From: Firm-13 sp964579245
Lineage (GTDB): Bacteria; Bacillota; Clostridia; Saccharofermentanales; Saccharofermentanaceae
Assembly (NCBI GenBank): GCA_964579245.1
Contig: CAZOFY010000072.1
Coordinates: forward strand, 1 to 11,041
Direction of reading: 5' to 3'
DNA length: 11,041 bases
This document shows, one piece after another, positions 1 through 6,679 of this stretch (the stretch's first letter is position 1; the number at the start of each line of letters is the position of its first letter). Below the pieces are notes generated by a model. The model saw only the letters and a program-made list of their open reading frames with translations, was not told the origin of the DNA and did not search any database. The translations under genes were made by a program, and so were the position numbers.

Positions 1-197
1 AAATACCGCCTTGTATGATGAAGTAAGTCAGAAAACAATCTGACTAGGTTTCTATTCAACCTGTAAAGCATGTGGAAAATGGACTCGTACAGAATCGGAG
101 GTTCTTTTCGCTTTTCCAACCGCCTCGAAAATGAGCGCGGATTGTTTAGAATGAATTCTAAACCTTTTTTTATCCTCTTGTTCAATCCTCCGCTCAG
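1..197 (-). CDS. possible gene fragment leaving the window at the left edge (unrecognised)
   Basis: On the minus strand one frame is open from the stop codon at 276-278 down to base 1, about 91 codons. I do not recognise the product; it would be very basic and rich in helix-forming residues, with stretches such as NNPRSFSRRLEKRKEPP. No ATG lies at a sensible position. A perfect AGGAGG (minus strand, 210-205) stands 7 nt before an in-frame CTG at 197. A second GGAGG (191-187) is only 1 nt before an in-frame TTG at 185. The first in-frame ATG, at 71, has no ribosome binding site. Codon use (AGG, AGA, TTA, CTA) differs from the confident genes here. The same bases contain a plus-strand hairpin with a T tract, so this could also be non-coding DNA that is open by chance. 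Confidence 0.2.
   Translation of the reverse strand, partial: MSGGLNKRIKKGLEFILNNPRSFSRRLEKRKEPPILYESIFHMLYRLNRNLVRLFSDLLHHTRRY
144..171 (+). terminator. candidate intrinsic terminator, AT-rich stem
   Basis: GTTTAGAA pairs perfectly with TTCTAAAC around a TGAA tetraloop (8 bp, 144-163), followed by one C and seven T (165-171). This has intrinsic-terminator geometry on the plus strand, but the stem is GC-poor. It could end a plus-strand transcript entering from the left. A separate 7-bp hairpin (AGTCAGA/TCTGACT, 26-45) lacks a T tract. If the minus-strand frame over this region is a real gene, the hairpin would lie inside it and the terminator reading would be wrong. Confidence 0.35.
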
Positions 198-406
198 TTT
201 TTCGCCTCCTCTTCTTGTGCCTGGATGCGCATCATTCTTCGCCGCTTCTTTCTGCGCTTGGATCCGTTTTCGATATTAGCTTTATCAATCCGTTTTTCGA
301 AAAATAACTGCCTCATTCGACGTCATTTCAGGTCTTTTAGGACTTTCTTTTTCGCGTTTTCAGGAATAGTTAAGATTGATAAGAGCTTGCTGAAATCTTT
401 CGTCAT
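194..406 (-). pseudogene. decayed remnant of a small, charged, helical protein gene
   Basis: Read on the minus strand, an ATG at 406 starts a 27-codon frame (MTKDFSKLL...) ending in TGA at 323. The same frame resumes after that stop as RRMRQLFFEKRIDKANI. Two copies of the segment RIQAQ(K/E)E(A/E)AKN follow, at 266-230 and 229-194, but 37 nt apart and therefore in different frames. Between these copies 7 of the 9 differences in the first 11 codons are synonymous third-position changes (CGG/CGC, CAA/CAG, GCG/GCA, CAG/CAA, GAA/GAG, AAG/AAA, AAT/AAC). That pattern is expected from past selection on the protein. One in-frame stop plus frame changes suggest a decayed gene. No ribosome binding site precedes the ATG. 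The family is not recognised. Confidence 0.3.
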
Positions 407-445
407 TATGCTTAGGGGTATATTGAAGGGATTCGGAGGCTGGGG

Positions 446-1660
446 ATGGAACTTAAGAAGTTTGGCAGGATGAGAATGATAGGGATCGGCGCTGTCGCGC
501 TTTGTCTGGCCGTTGGCGCGGGTATAGCATTATATGTCGCGGACGGGATCCGATATCCGGCTCCTGAGGGAGAATATCAGGTAGGCAGGACGAAGCTGTA
601 TCTTACGGATTATTCGCGAGAAGAAATCTTCTCGGAAGAAGCCGGTGATAAGCGGCTTCTTCCGGTGACGATCTATTATCCGGCCGATCCGCATGCGGGA
701 GACCGGAAGGCGGAATTTGCCTCGAAGGCAGTTGCCGAAGTGATCGCCTCTTATAACGGCTTCCCGGCCTTTGTGCTGGATACGGTCAAGCCGAACAGTT
801 ATGTCGATGCAAGGCCGGTCTCTGGAGAGACGTTTCCGGTACTCCTGTTCTCCGGCGGACTATACGGACAAGCCCCGTTCTATGGATCCCTTCTGGAGGC
901 TGTGGCAAGTGAGGGTTACGTCGTCGTCTCGGTTGAACACCCATACTCTGATATCGCTTCTGAAGCATCAGACGGTTCGATTATCCGATACACCAACGAA
1001 GGAACGGCGTTTTTCGATGTAGAGACAGACAATATAAAGCTGGAAGACTACGGTGAGGAGCTGGCCGATGTGTGGACAGCGGATATGCTTTTTGTATATG
1101 ACGAACTTGGAGATTTGAATGCGGGAAATGTAATTCTTTCCGGAACCATGGATCTCGAAAAGACGGGCATTTTCGGACATTCTTTCGGCGGGGCGGTCAC
1201 AATACAGTGTCTGCAGGAGAGAGAAGAGCTACTTGCCGGGATCAACATGGACGGGTCGCTTTTCGGGAAACAGAGAGACGAACCTGTCTATCAGCCGTTG
1301 GTCTTTATGAACAACAGTCAGGGGGCCATCCTGTCCGCGATTTTCTTTCAGGAAAAGGTCATTGCATCCCGGACATCCGAGGCCTGTTATCACATGATGC
1401 TTCTTGATTCTACTCATGACTCTTTCGCGACGGACTCGGGGCTCCTATACGATAAGTACGCGATGTTTAAACCCGCGGATGCTGCGAAGATCTCGGGTAG
1501 TGAGGCTTTGTCGGATTTATCCTTCTATATTACGTCTTTCTTTGATCGATACATTCTTGACCAGAAGCAAGAGGCCATTGAGCTTGGTTTCTCCGAAGAG
1601 CATCTGCATATCATGTGGGGAAAATACGATAAGAACCGGGAATTGAAGTCGGAGGAATAG
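446..1660 (+). CDS. membrane-anchored PAF-acetylhydrolase-like alpha/beta hydrolase
   Basis: This 404-residue protein resembles the platelet-activating-factor acetylhydrolase/lipase family, serine esterases that remove short acyl groups from phospholipids or other esters. An N-terminal hydrophobic helix (about residues 11-32) should anchor it with the catalytic domain outside. The segment LLFSGGLYGQAPFYG (133-147), followed by VVVSVEHPY, matches the oxyanion-loop region of the family. The nucleophile is Ser246 in GHSFGG, the acid is Asp269 (NMDG) and the base is His324 (STHDSF). The spacings of 23 and 55 residues equal those of the human plasma enzyme triad (Ser273, Asp296, His351). The start is well supported by GGAGG at 435-439, 6 nt upstream. 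It is the first gene of a close-packed run, with the next gene starting 2 nt after its stop. The substrate is unknown; a xenobiotic or antibiotic ester is as possible as a lipid. Confidence 0.85.
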   Translation: MELKKFGRMRMIGIGAVALCLAVGAGIALYVADGIRYPAPEGEYQVGRTKLYLTDYSREEIFSEEAGDKRLLPVTIYYPADPHAGDRKAEFASKAVAEVIASYNGFPAFVLDTVKPNSYVDARPVSGETFPVLLFSGGLYGQAPFYGSLLEAVASEGYVVVSVEHPYSDIASEASDGSIIRYTNEGTAFFDVETDNIKLEDYGEELADVWTADMLFVYDELGDLNAGNVILSGTMDLEKTGIFGHSFGGAVTIQCLQEREELLAGINMDGSLFGKQRDEPVYQPLVFMNNSQGAILSAIFFQEKVIASRTSEACYHMMLLDSTHDSFATDSGLLYDKYAMFKPADAAKISGSEALSDLSFYITSFFDRYILDQKQEAIELGFSEEHLHIMWGKYDKNRELKSEE

Positions 1661-1662
1661 AA

Positions 1663-2691
1663 GTGAAAAACAAAAGATTAAAGGTCCGTACCGTACTTGC
1701 CATCATCTCCCTTGTTCTACTGGCTTTTGTCACCGTCACAGCTCTTGTCGGAAGTATCCGGCAGGAGGAAGCCCGGAAAGACGCGGCTTCCTATGAGTGG
1801 GAGGGGCAACTCTACACAGTGGGTGATCATCAGATGTACGCGGAGATTCACGGAACTGCTGACAAGATTCCGGTCGTTTTTGTTTCCGGACTCGCCGACG
1901 GAGCATATTCCTGGTGCTCTTACGCACCGACCATTGAGGGTTCCTATCAAACTATCACCTATGATCCTTCGGGGATCGGACAAAGTGAAGCGGCAAAGGG
2001 TGCTGTGGATGCCGATGCCGAGATCCTCGACTTGCACGGATTGCTTGCGGCAACCGGAGTCGAGGGGCCGTATGTTCTGGTCGGGCATTCCCGAGGCGGA
2101 GCGATTGTCAGAAGGTATGCCCAGCTTTTTCCACAGGAGACGATGGGAGTCGTCCTGGTGGATGCGACAAATGAGGAGATGTTTACCGATACTCTTTCCC
2201 GGATTGCCTATCAGGCAAATAAGCTGCAATATGACATGCTCAGTGTAACAAACTACTTTGGATTTCCGAGACTGATCAGCGATATGGGTAGCAGCCTCAT
2301 GGATCGGGATATTGATGACGGGATCGTCGCTGCCAAGGGGACTGCGTATCTGGATGCCATCAACGAGCGGTGTTTTCGCTCCGAATACATATCTGCGGTC
2401 GCTCGTCAGTTCGGCACCGTTCAGACGATACTCGATACCGTAAAGCACGGAAATCAAGGATTGAGCGTTCCTGCCTATGTCTTGTACGAGGTTCCTACGA
2501 ATGATCCGGATTCGCCTGTCGAGGATACAAAGGAGATGCTTGCCCGGTGTATAGAGGCTGTCTCAAGACAATTCCCCGATATAAAGTCACAGATCATCTA
2601 TGACGCCGGTCACTACATTCACTTCACGCGCCCCGAAGAGGTGACATCAGGGATTGACTGGGTCGTCTCGGAATATCAGAACAACCAGTAA
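1663..2691 (+). CDS. membrane-anchored alpha/beta hydrolase
   Basis: A 342-residue alpha/beta-hydrolase-fold protein (Abhydrolase_1 type) with one N-terminal membrane helix (about residues 10-30), so the enzyme domain is probably extracytoplasmic. VVFVSGLADGAYSW (71-84) gives the oxyanion region and DPSGIGQS (101-108) the usual loop after strand 4. The nucleophile is Ser143 in GHSRGG, and His317 in DAGHYIHF is the catalytic base. The acid is probably Glu276 or an aspartate just after it. It begins with GTG at 1663, preceded by GGAGG at 1651-1655 with 7 nt spacing, only 2 nt after the previous stop, so the two genes are surely co-transcribed and probably translationally coupled. It is unrelated in detail to its upstream neighbour (different nucleophile loop and different placement of the acid). 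Substrate not predictable. Confidence 0.85.
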   Translation: MKNKRLKVRTVLAIISLVLLAFVTVTALVGSIRQEEARKDAASYEWEGQLYTVGDHQMYAEIHGTADKIPVVFVSGLADGAYSWCSYAPTIEGSYQTITYDPSGIGQSEAAKGAVDADAEILDLHGLLAATGVEGPYVLVGHSRGGAIVRRYAQLFPQETMGVVLVDATNEEMFTDTLSRIAYQANKLQYDMLSVTNYFGFPRLISDMGSSLMDRDIDDGIVAAKGTAYLDAINERCFRSEYISAVARQFGTVQTILDTVKHGNQGLSVPAYVLYEVPTNDPDSPVEDTKEMLARCIEAVSRQFPDIKSQIIYDAGHYIHFTRPEEVTSGIDWVVSEYQNNQ

Positions 2692-2707
2692 AGAGAGGAT
2701 TTTTCGT

Positions 2708-4696
2708 ATGCGAAGCCAGAAAAACATCGCCAAAAAAATCTGTGTCAGTCTTCTTGCGGGAATTGCACTACTGTCATCCTTTTCGAACGCCGTTCTCGCG
2801 GCTGAAGAGGGGACGGACTCTGCTTCTGCACCCGGAGAAAGCGCAATCATCACCCCGACCGGAGTTCGTGCCGACTCGATTGAGCAGGAGGTCGATGCCG
2901 TGATGGCTCCCTACATCGGGGAAACCTGTCCGGGTGCCGCTGTCGTTGTGTTTAAGGACGGACAGATCGTGCTGTCAAAGGGCTACGGCTATGCGGATAT
3001 AGAGAAAAAAATTCCGGTCGATCCGAAGACGACGGTATTCGAATGGGGCTCGGTGTCGAAGACTTTTGTCTGGACGGCGGTAATGCAACTGAAGGAGAGG
3101 GGGCTGCTGGATCTGGGCGCTTCCATTTCAGAATATATATCCGCTGACGTATATCAGAAGCTTGGTCTGAAACAGGACGTCACCATGCTGGATCTGATGA
3201 ATCATCGCGCCGGCTTTGAGGAGGTCTACTACGATCTTATCTCCATGGAAAAAAGAGGCGCGGTCGAGCTTTCGGACGTCCTTCTCAACTATGTGCCCAA
3301 GCAGGTCTTCAAACCGGGGACCGTATCCGCCTATTCGAATTATTCGGCCACACTGGCAGCCTATGTCGTCGAGTGTGTATCCGGGCAACGCTACGTGTCT
3401 TACCTGCACGAAAACATCCTCACCCCGCTTAATATGATCCGGACAGGCCTCGAACAGGACCTAAGCGACCGGCCGGAGCTTCTCAATCAGAAAGCTGTCG
3501 GATACTGTATGAAGGAGAACGGGGATTTCGGAGTCGGCGGTTCGAGCTATGTAAACATGTATCCCGCCGGTGCGATGAACGGCACTGCCGAGGATCTGGC
3601 CCAATTCGGCATCGCGCTGACATCAGACGGAACGCAGCTTTTCGAGAAAAAAGCGACGTTGGACGAAATGCTGTCGACCTCCTATAAGGATTCGGACGAG
3701 CTCTCGGGATGTGCTCACGGCTTCTGGGAATACACAGGAGTAACAACCGGATACGGGCACGCCGGTAATACGAATTATTTCTCGTCATATATGATGGTCT
3801 TCCCGCAGGAAGATTTTGGCATGCTGGTTGTGATAAATATGCAATATGAATCGAAGGTCATCCTGAGCCTGAGTGAACTCCTGATCGGGGAGCAAAGGCT
3901 TGTCGATCTGCCCGAGATGGAAGCTTTGCCCGATGTCACGGAGTTCGCCGGCGGCACCTACGTAAGTGCGCGCAACAATTTCACGTCGCCGCTGATCGGA
4001 CTGATAAACACGTTGTCGATGATGACAGTCGAGAAAACCGGTGAGCAGACGATTGATCTTGTCAGTATATTGATTCCTTCAGAACGATACTCCTATGTCC
4101 AGACATCTCCGGGCATTTTCACGGCGACGGATGACGGTTCGCTGGCGAGGAAACTGTGTTTCGTGCAGAAGAACGCTCAAACGATCGCAATATCCGACGG
4201 CTCGGATACGGACCTCATCCCGCTTTCAAGCGTTTCGGGTTGGTCTCGCGAGAAAGTGCTGGTCAGCATTGGTATTCTGGCTTTCACCGCCGTTTTCTGC
4301 CTGATCTCGCTTCCTGCCTATATCGTGATCGCTGTGGTCGAGCTTACTCGCAAGCCGGACTTCGCCGGGAGACTCTCAGCATCGAGCATCCGGCTGCGTT
4401 TTGCCGGCAGACTGGCTGTAATGACAGGCTTTCTCAGCCTTTTGAACGTGTTCATCTATCTGTATCGCCTCCTGGAGAGAGGTGACATGAGTAAGCTGAC
4501 AACGAATTTTCATGTATGTATTGGCATCCTTCTGCTGATTCTCTTTGTCATCTCCGTTGCACGGCAGGTTCAACTCTGCTTTCAACAGCGAAAAGAACTC
4601 AAGGGATCCGTCGTTGTCAAGTCGATTCTTTCTGCCATTCTGATCGCCGTCACATATGTTGTGCTTGCACTTTCAAACTTCTTTGCGATAATTTAA
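2708..4696 (+). CDS. beta-lactamase-family serine hydrolase with C-terminal membrane domain
   Basis: A 662-residue protein of the class C beta-lactamase/PBP4*/esterase family (PF00144, peptidase S12-like), acting outside the membrane. A signal peptide covers residues 1-32 (AVLA cleavage region). The catalytic motifs are Ser115-Val-Ser-Lys118, Tyr209-Ser-Asn211 and His351-Ala-Gly353; the HAG form of the third motif is common in non-lactamase members. After the catalytic domain (about 60-400) comes a beta-rich linker, then about four membrane helices (about 516-545, 568-588, 601-620, 637-660). I chose the ATG at 2708 over an upstream in-frame ATG at 2654. It follows GAGAGGA at normal spacing, begins a classic signal peptide and avoids overlap with the previous gene, whose stop is 16 nt upstream. 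Likely roles are a D-amino-acid peptidase or esterase on envelope substrates; true beta-lactamase activity is unlikely but not excluded. Confidence 0.88.
   Translation: MRSQKNIAKKICVSLLAGIALLSSFSNAVLAAEEGTDSASAPGESAIITPTGVRADSIEQEVDAVMAPYIGETCPGAAVVVFKDGQIVLSKGYGYADIEKKIPVDPKTTVFEWGSVSKTFVWTAVMQLKERGLLDLGASISEYISADVYQKLGLKQDVTMLDLMNHRAGFEEVYYDLISMEKRGAVELSDVLLNYVPKQVFKPGTVSAYSNYSATLAAYVVECVSGQRYVSYLHENILTPLNMIRTGLEQDLSDRPELLNQKAVGYCMKENGDFGVGGSSYVNMYPAGAMNGTAEDLAQFGIALTSDGTQLFEKKATLDEMLSTSYKDSDELSGCAHGFWEYTGVTTGYGHAGNTNYFSSYMMVFPQEDFGMLVVINMQYESKVILSLSELLIGEQRLVDLPEMEALPDVTEFAGGTYVSARNNFTSPLIGLINTLSMMTVEKTGEQTIDLVSILIPSERYSYVQTSPGIFTATDDGSLARKLCFVQKNAQTIAISDGSDTDLIPLSSVSGWSREKVLVSIGILAFTAVFCLISLPAYIVIAVVELTRKPDFAGRLSASSIRLRFAGRLAVMTGFLSLLNVFIYLYRLLERGDMSKLTTNFHVCIGILLLILFVISVARQVQLCFQQRKELKGSVVVKSILSAILIAVTYVVLALSNFFAII
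4665..4692 (+). promoter_or_regulatory. weak candidate promoter for the two-component genes
   Basis: TTGCAC (4665-4670) and GATAAT (4687-4692) are separated by 16 bp at the very end of the preceding hydrolase gene. The -10 is one base from consensus; the -35 is poor. It would give the regulator-kinase pair its own transcript besides read-through from the hydrolases. The call rests on eye inspection only. Confidence 0.22.
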
Positions 4697-4733
4697 TTAG
4701 CATGATCTTTGAGAGAGCATCTTAACATGCGTG

Positions 4734-4748
4734 GCCGGCTCGTCCGGC
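4734..4748 (+). other. small GC-rich hairpin before the response regulator
   Basis: GCCGG and CCGGC pair around the five-base loop CTCGT, 11 nt before the GGAGG of the regulator gene. There is no T tract, so it is not an intrinsic terminator. It could be an mRNA processing or stability element between the hydrolase block and the two-component genes. Nearly the same hairpin (loop CCCGT) occurs in the third full unit of the 75-bp repeats at 10968-10982. Confidence 0.35.
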
Positions 4749-4772
4749 AGAAATAGAACGGAGGGGTACCCC

Positions 4773-5459
4773 GTGGATACAACAGTTCTAATTGCCGATG
4801 ATGAGAAGGAGATTCGAGATCTCTTGCGTTTATATCTCGAGAATGAGAAATACACGATTTTAGAAGCCGCGGACGGGATGGAGGCGCTAGAGGTTCTTTC
4901 TAAGAACACGGTGGATCTGGCCATCATCGATATCATGATGCCGGGGATGAACGGCCATACCCTGGTCAAGCGCATCCGTGAGCTCAATAATATGCCGATC
5001 CTCTTTCTGTCAGCGAAGAGTGATCCGCATGACCGCATCCTCGGGTTGCGCCTCGGTGCGGATGATTACATTACAAAGCCCTTCAATCCGCTGGAGGTGT
5101 GCGCACGGGTACAAGCCCACCTGCGTCGGGTCAGGCAGTTCTCGGCGGTCCAGGCCGAGCGCGAGACGAAGATTACCGTCCGGGATCTGACGCTGGATAC
5201 GGATCAGTGCCTGCTTTTCAAGAATGCTGCTCCGATCGAGCTGACCTCGACGGAGTTCCGGATACTCAAGCACTTCATGGAGAATCCGGGAAAAGTCTTC
5301 ACCAAGCAGCAACTTTATGAGGCCGGTTGGAACGAAGCCAGCTTTGTCGATGACAACAGCATCATGGTTTGCATCAGCAAGCTGCGCGCTAAGCTCGGCG
5401 GCGCAGACAATGACTACATCAAGACCATTCGGGGACTTGGCTACCGCCTCGAGCGTTGA
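4773..5459 (+). CDS. OmpR-family response regulator, VanR-like
   Basis: A 228-residue cytoplasmic transcription factor. The receiver domain (1-120) has the acidic pair Asp9-Asp10, phospho-acceptor Asp53 in DLAIIDIMMPGMNG, Ser80 in place of the switch threonine, and Lys102 in DDYITKPF. The C-terminal winged-helix domain (about 130-228) carries ELTSTEFRILKHFMENPG and ends with the characteristic YIKTIRGLGYRLE. A longer frame opens at a GTG at 4731, but I chose the GTG at 4773. It has GGAGGG at 4760-4765 at normal spacing and begins right before the first receiver strand (TTVLIADDEK). It overlaps or abuts the kinase gene, its certain partner. The likely targets are the three upstream hydrolase genes and perhaps its own operon; no operator could be identified by eye. 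Confidence 0.93.
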   Translation: MDTTVLIADDEKEIRDLLRLYLENEKYTILEAADGMEALEVLSKNTVDLAIIDIMMPGMNGHTLVKRIRELNNMPILFLSAKSDPHDRILGLRLGADDYITKPFNPLEVCARVQAHLRRVRQFSAVQAERETKITVRDLTLDTDQCLLFKNAAPIELTSTEFRILKHFMENPGKVFTKQQLYEAGWNEASFVDDNSIMVCISKLRAKLGGADNDYIKTIRGLGYRLER

Positions 5460-5461
5460 AG

Positions 5462-6679
5462 ATGGATGGAGAAATGAAGCAGAAAAGGACGAAGGTTAGT
5501 AAGAAGATCAAGGAAAAGAAGAAACGGCCTCGTCTGATGGTTTATTCGATGCTGAGCTTTCTTGGATTCTCCCTTCTGATCAGTGTGGCGACGCCGCTGA
5601 TGGCTAGCTTCGGCGGACTGCTTCTGCTGATTGTGAATCTGGACGACGATTACATGTTTTACATAACGGCGATTGTCTTCGGCATCATGTACATCTGCGC
5701 GTCTTTGTTCTTCGTCTGGCTTTTCGCCTACTTCATGAACCGCAAGGTCCTGGGTCCGATCGACCGTTTGACGAATGCACTTCGCCGTATTACGGGCGGA
5801 GACCGTTCAATCCGTCTCACCGGTCCCATCAACTATGAATTTGAAGAAATGCAGAATGCATTCAACTACATGGCCGAACGTCTGGAAATTGCCGAGAAGG
5901 CCAAGCTGGTGTACGAGAAGGAACGCAGTATGATTTTTTCTAATATCTCGCACGATTTGAAGACGCCGATCTCCACGATTGCCGGATATGCGGGAGCGTT
6001 GTCAGACGGTATGGTCACGGATGAGGTCAAGAAGGCGGAGTATCTCCAATCCATACAGGAGAAGGCTCTGCATATGAATAAGCTTGTTGAACTTCTTTTC
6101 GAGTATGCAAGGATTGACAATCAGCAATACGAACTGCATTGCGAGAGACTCGACTTGTCGGAGCTTCTTCGCAAACTGGTCGCCTCGATGTACAGTGACT
6201 TCGAGAGTCGATCGATTTTTGTAGACATCGATCTTCCGGAGAAGCCCGTTTATTTTAACGGCGATCATCTGGAACTTTCACGAGCGGTCGGCAATTTTCT
6301 GAATAATGCAATTTTTCACATCGGCGCAGGAAATCATGTCGGAGTCTCTTTGCGGATCAACTGCCCGGAAGACGGGACAGTCGAGTATCAGATTCTGGTA
6401 TCTGACGACGGCGACGCGATTCCGGAGGAACTCGCGAGCAAGCTTTTCACACCCTTTGTTGTCGGGGATGAATCACGAAGCTCTAGAGGCGGAAGCGGTC
6501 TGGGACTTGCAATTACGCGGAAGATCATTGAACGCCACGGCGGCCGGACTATGTTGCTTCCAGGTCCGGAGGGGTTCACGAAGTCGTTTGCCATTGTTCT
6601 GCCGGGCGAATTCAGCCGGCCGGCAACTGGTCCGCAATCGAATGAATCTTCACCGGAAGGCAAACGGATTGCCGAATAA
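5462..6679 (+). CDS. VanS-type sensor histidine kinase
   Basis: A 405-residue membrane histidine kinase that phosphorylates the regulator encoded just upstream. A very basic N-terminal tail (1-24) precedes a long hydrophobic stretch (about 26-60), a tiny acidic loop (LDDDY) and a second helix (about 66-92). A HAMP linker (about 92-144) and a dimerisation domain with His164 in NISHDLKTP follow. The ATPase domain has NFLNNA (278-283), DDGDAIPEE (315-323), F-box LFTPF and G-loop GGSGLGLA (343-350). The ATG at 5462 is 2 nt past the regulator stop. A TTG at 5456 overlapping that stop and an ATG at 5474 are alternatives, since no start has a clear ribosome binding site. With almost no external loop it probably senses a ligand or stress within the membrane. 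The last 24 residues, past the usual kinase end, are low-complexity and overlap the opposite gene. Confidence 0.92.
   Translation: MDGEMKQKRTKVSKKIKEKKKRPRLMVYSMLSFLGFSLLISVATPLMASFGGLLLLIVNLDDDYMFYITAIVFGIMYICASLFFVWLFAYFMNRKVLGPIDRLTNALRRITGGDRSIRLTGPINYEFEEMQNAFNYMAERLEIAEKAKLVYEKERSMIFSNISHDLKTPISTIAGYAGALSDGMVTDEVKKAEYLQSIQEKALHMNKLVELLFEYARIDNQQYELHCERLDLSELLRKLVASMYSDFESRSIFVDIDLPEKPVYFNGDHLELSRAVGNFLNNAIFHIGAGNHVGVSLRINCPEDGTVEYQILVSDDGDAIPEELASKLFTPFVVGDESRSSRGGSGLGLAITRKIIERHGGRTMLLPGPEGFTKSFAIVLPGEFSRPATGPQSNESSPEGKRIAE

Noticed and set aside
70..473. two short plus-strand frames (69 and 82 codons) before the first hydrolase
   Set aside because: No ribosome binding sites, pyrimidine-rich sequence giving Phe/Arg/Ser-rich products, and the coding-like substitution pattern in this region is on the minus strand.
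1717..2457. 246-codon open frame on the minus strand within the second hydrolase gene
   Set aside because: Antisense to a gene with a clear alpha/beta-hydrolase triad; composition and lack of domain features mark it as a shadow.
2654..2707. upstream in-frame ATG for the beta-lactamase-family gene
   Set aside because: It would overlap the preceding gene, has no suitable ribosome binding site and would place 18 polar residues before an obvious signal peptide; the ATG at 2708 has both signals.
446..6679. vancomycin-resistance cluster
   Set aside because: The regulator and kinase are VanRS-like in sequence style only. No D-Ala-D-Lac/Ser ligase, VanH, VanX or VanY homologue is present.
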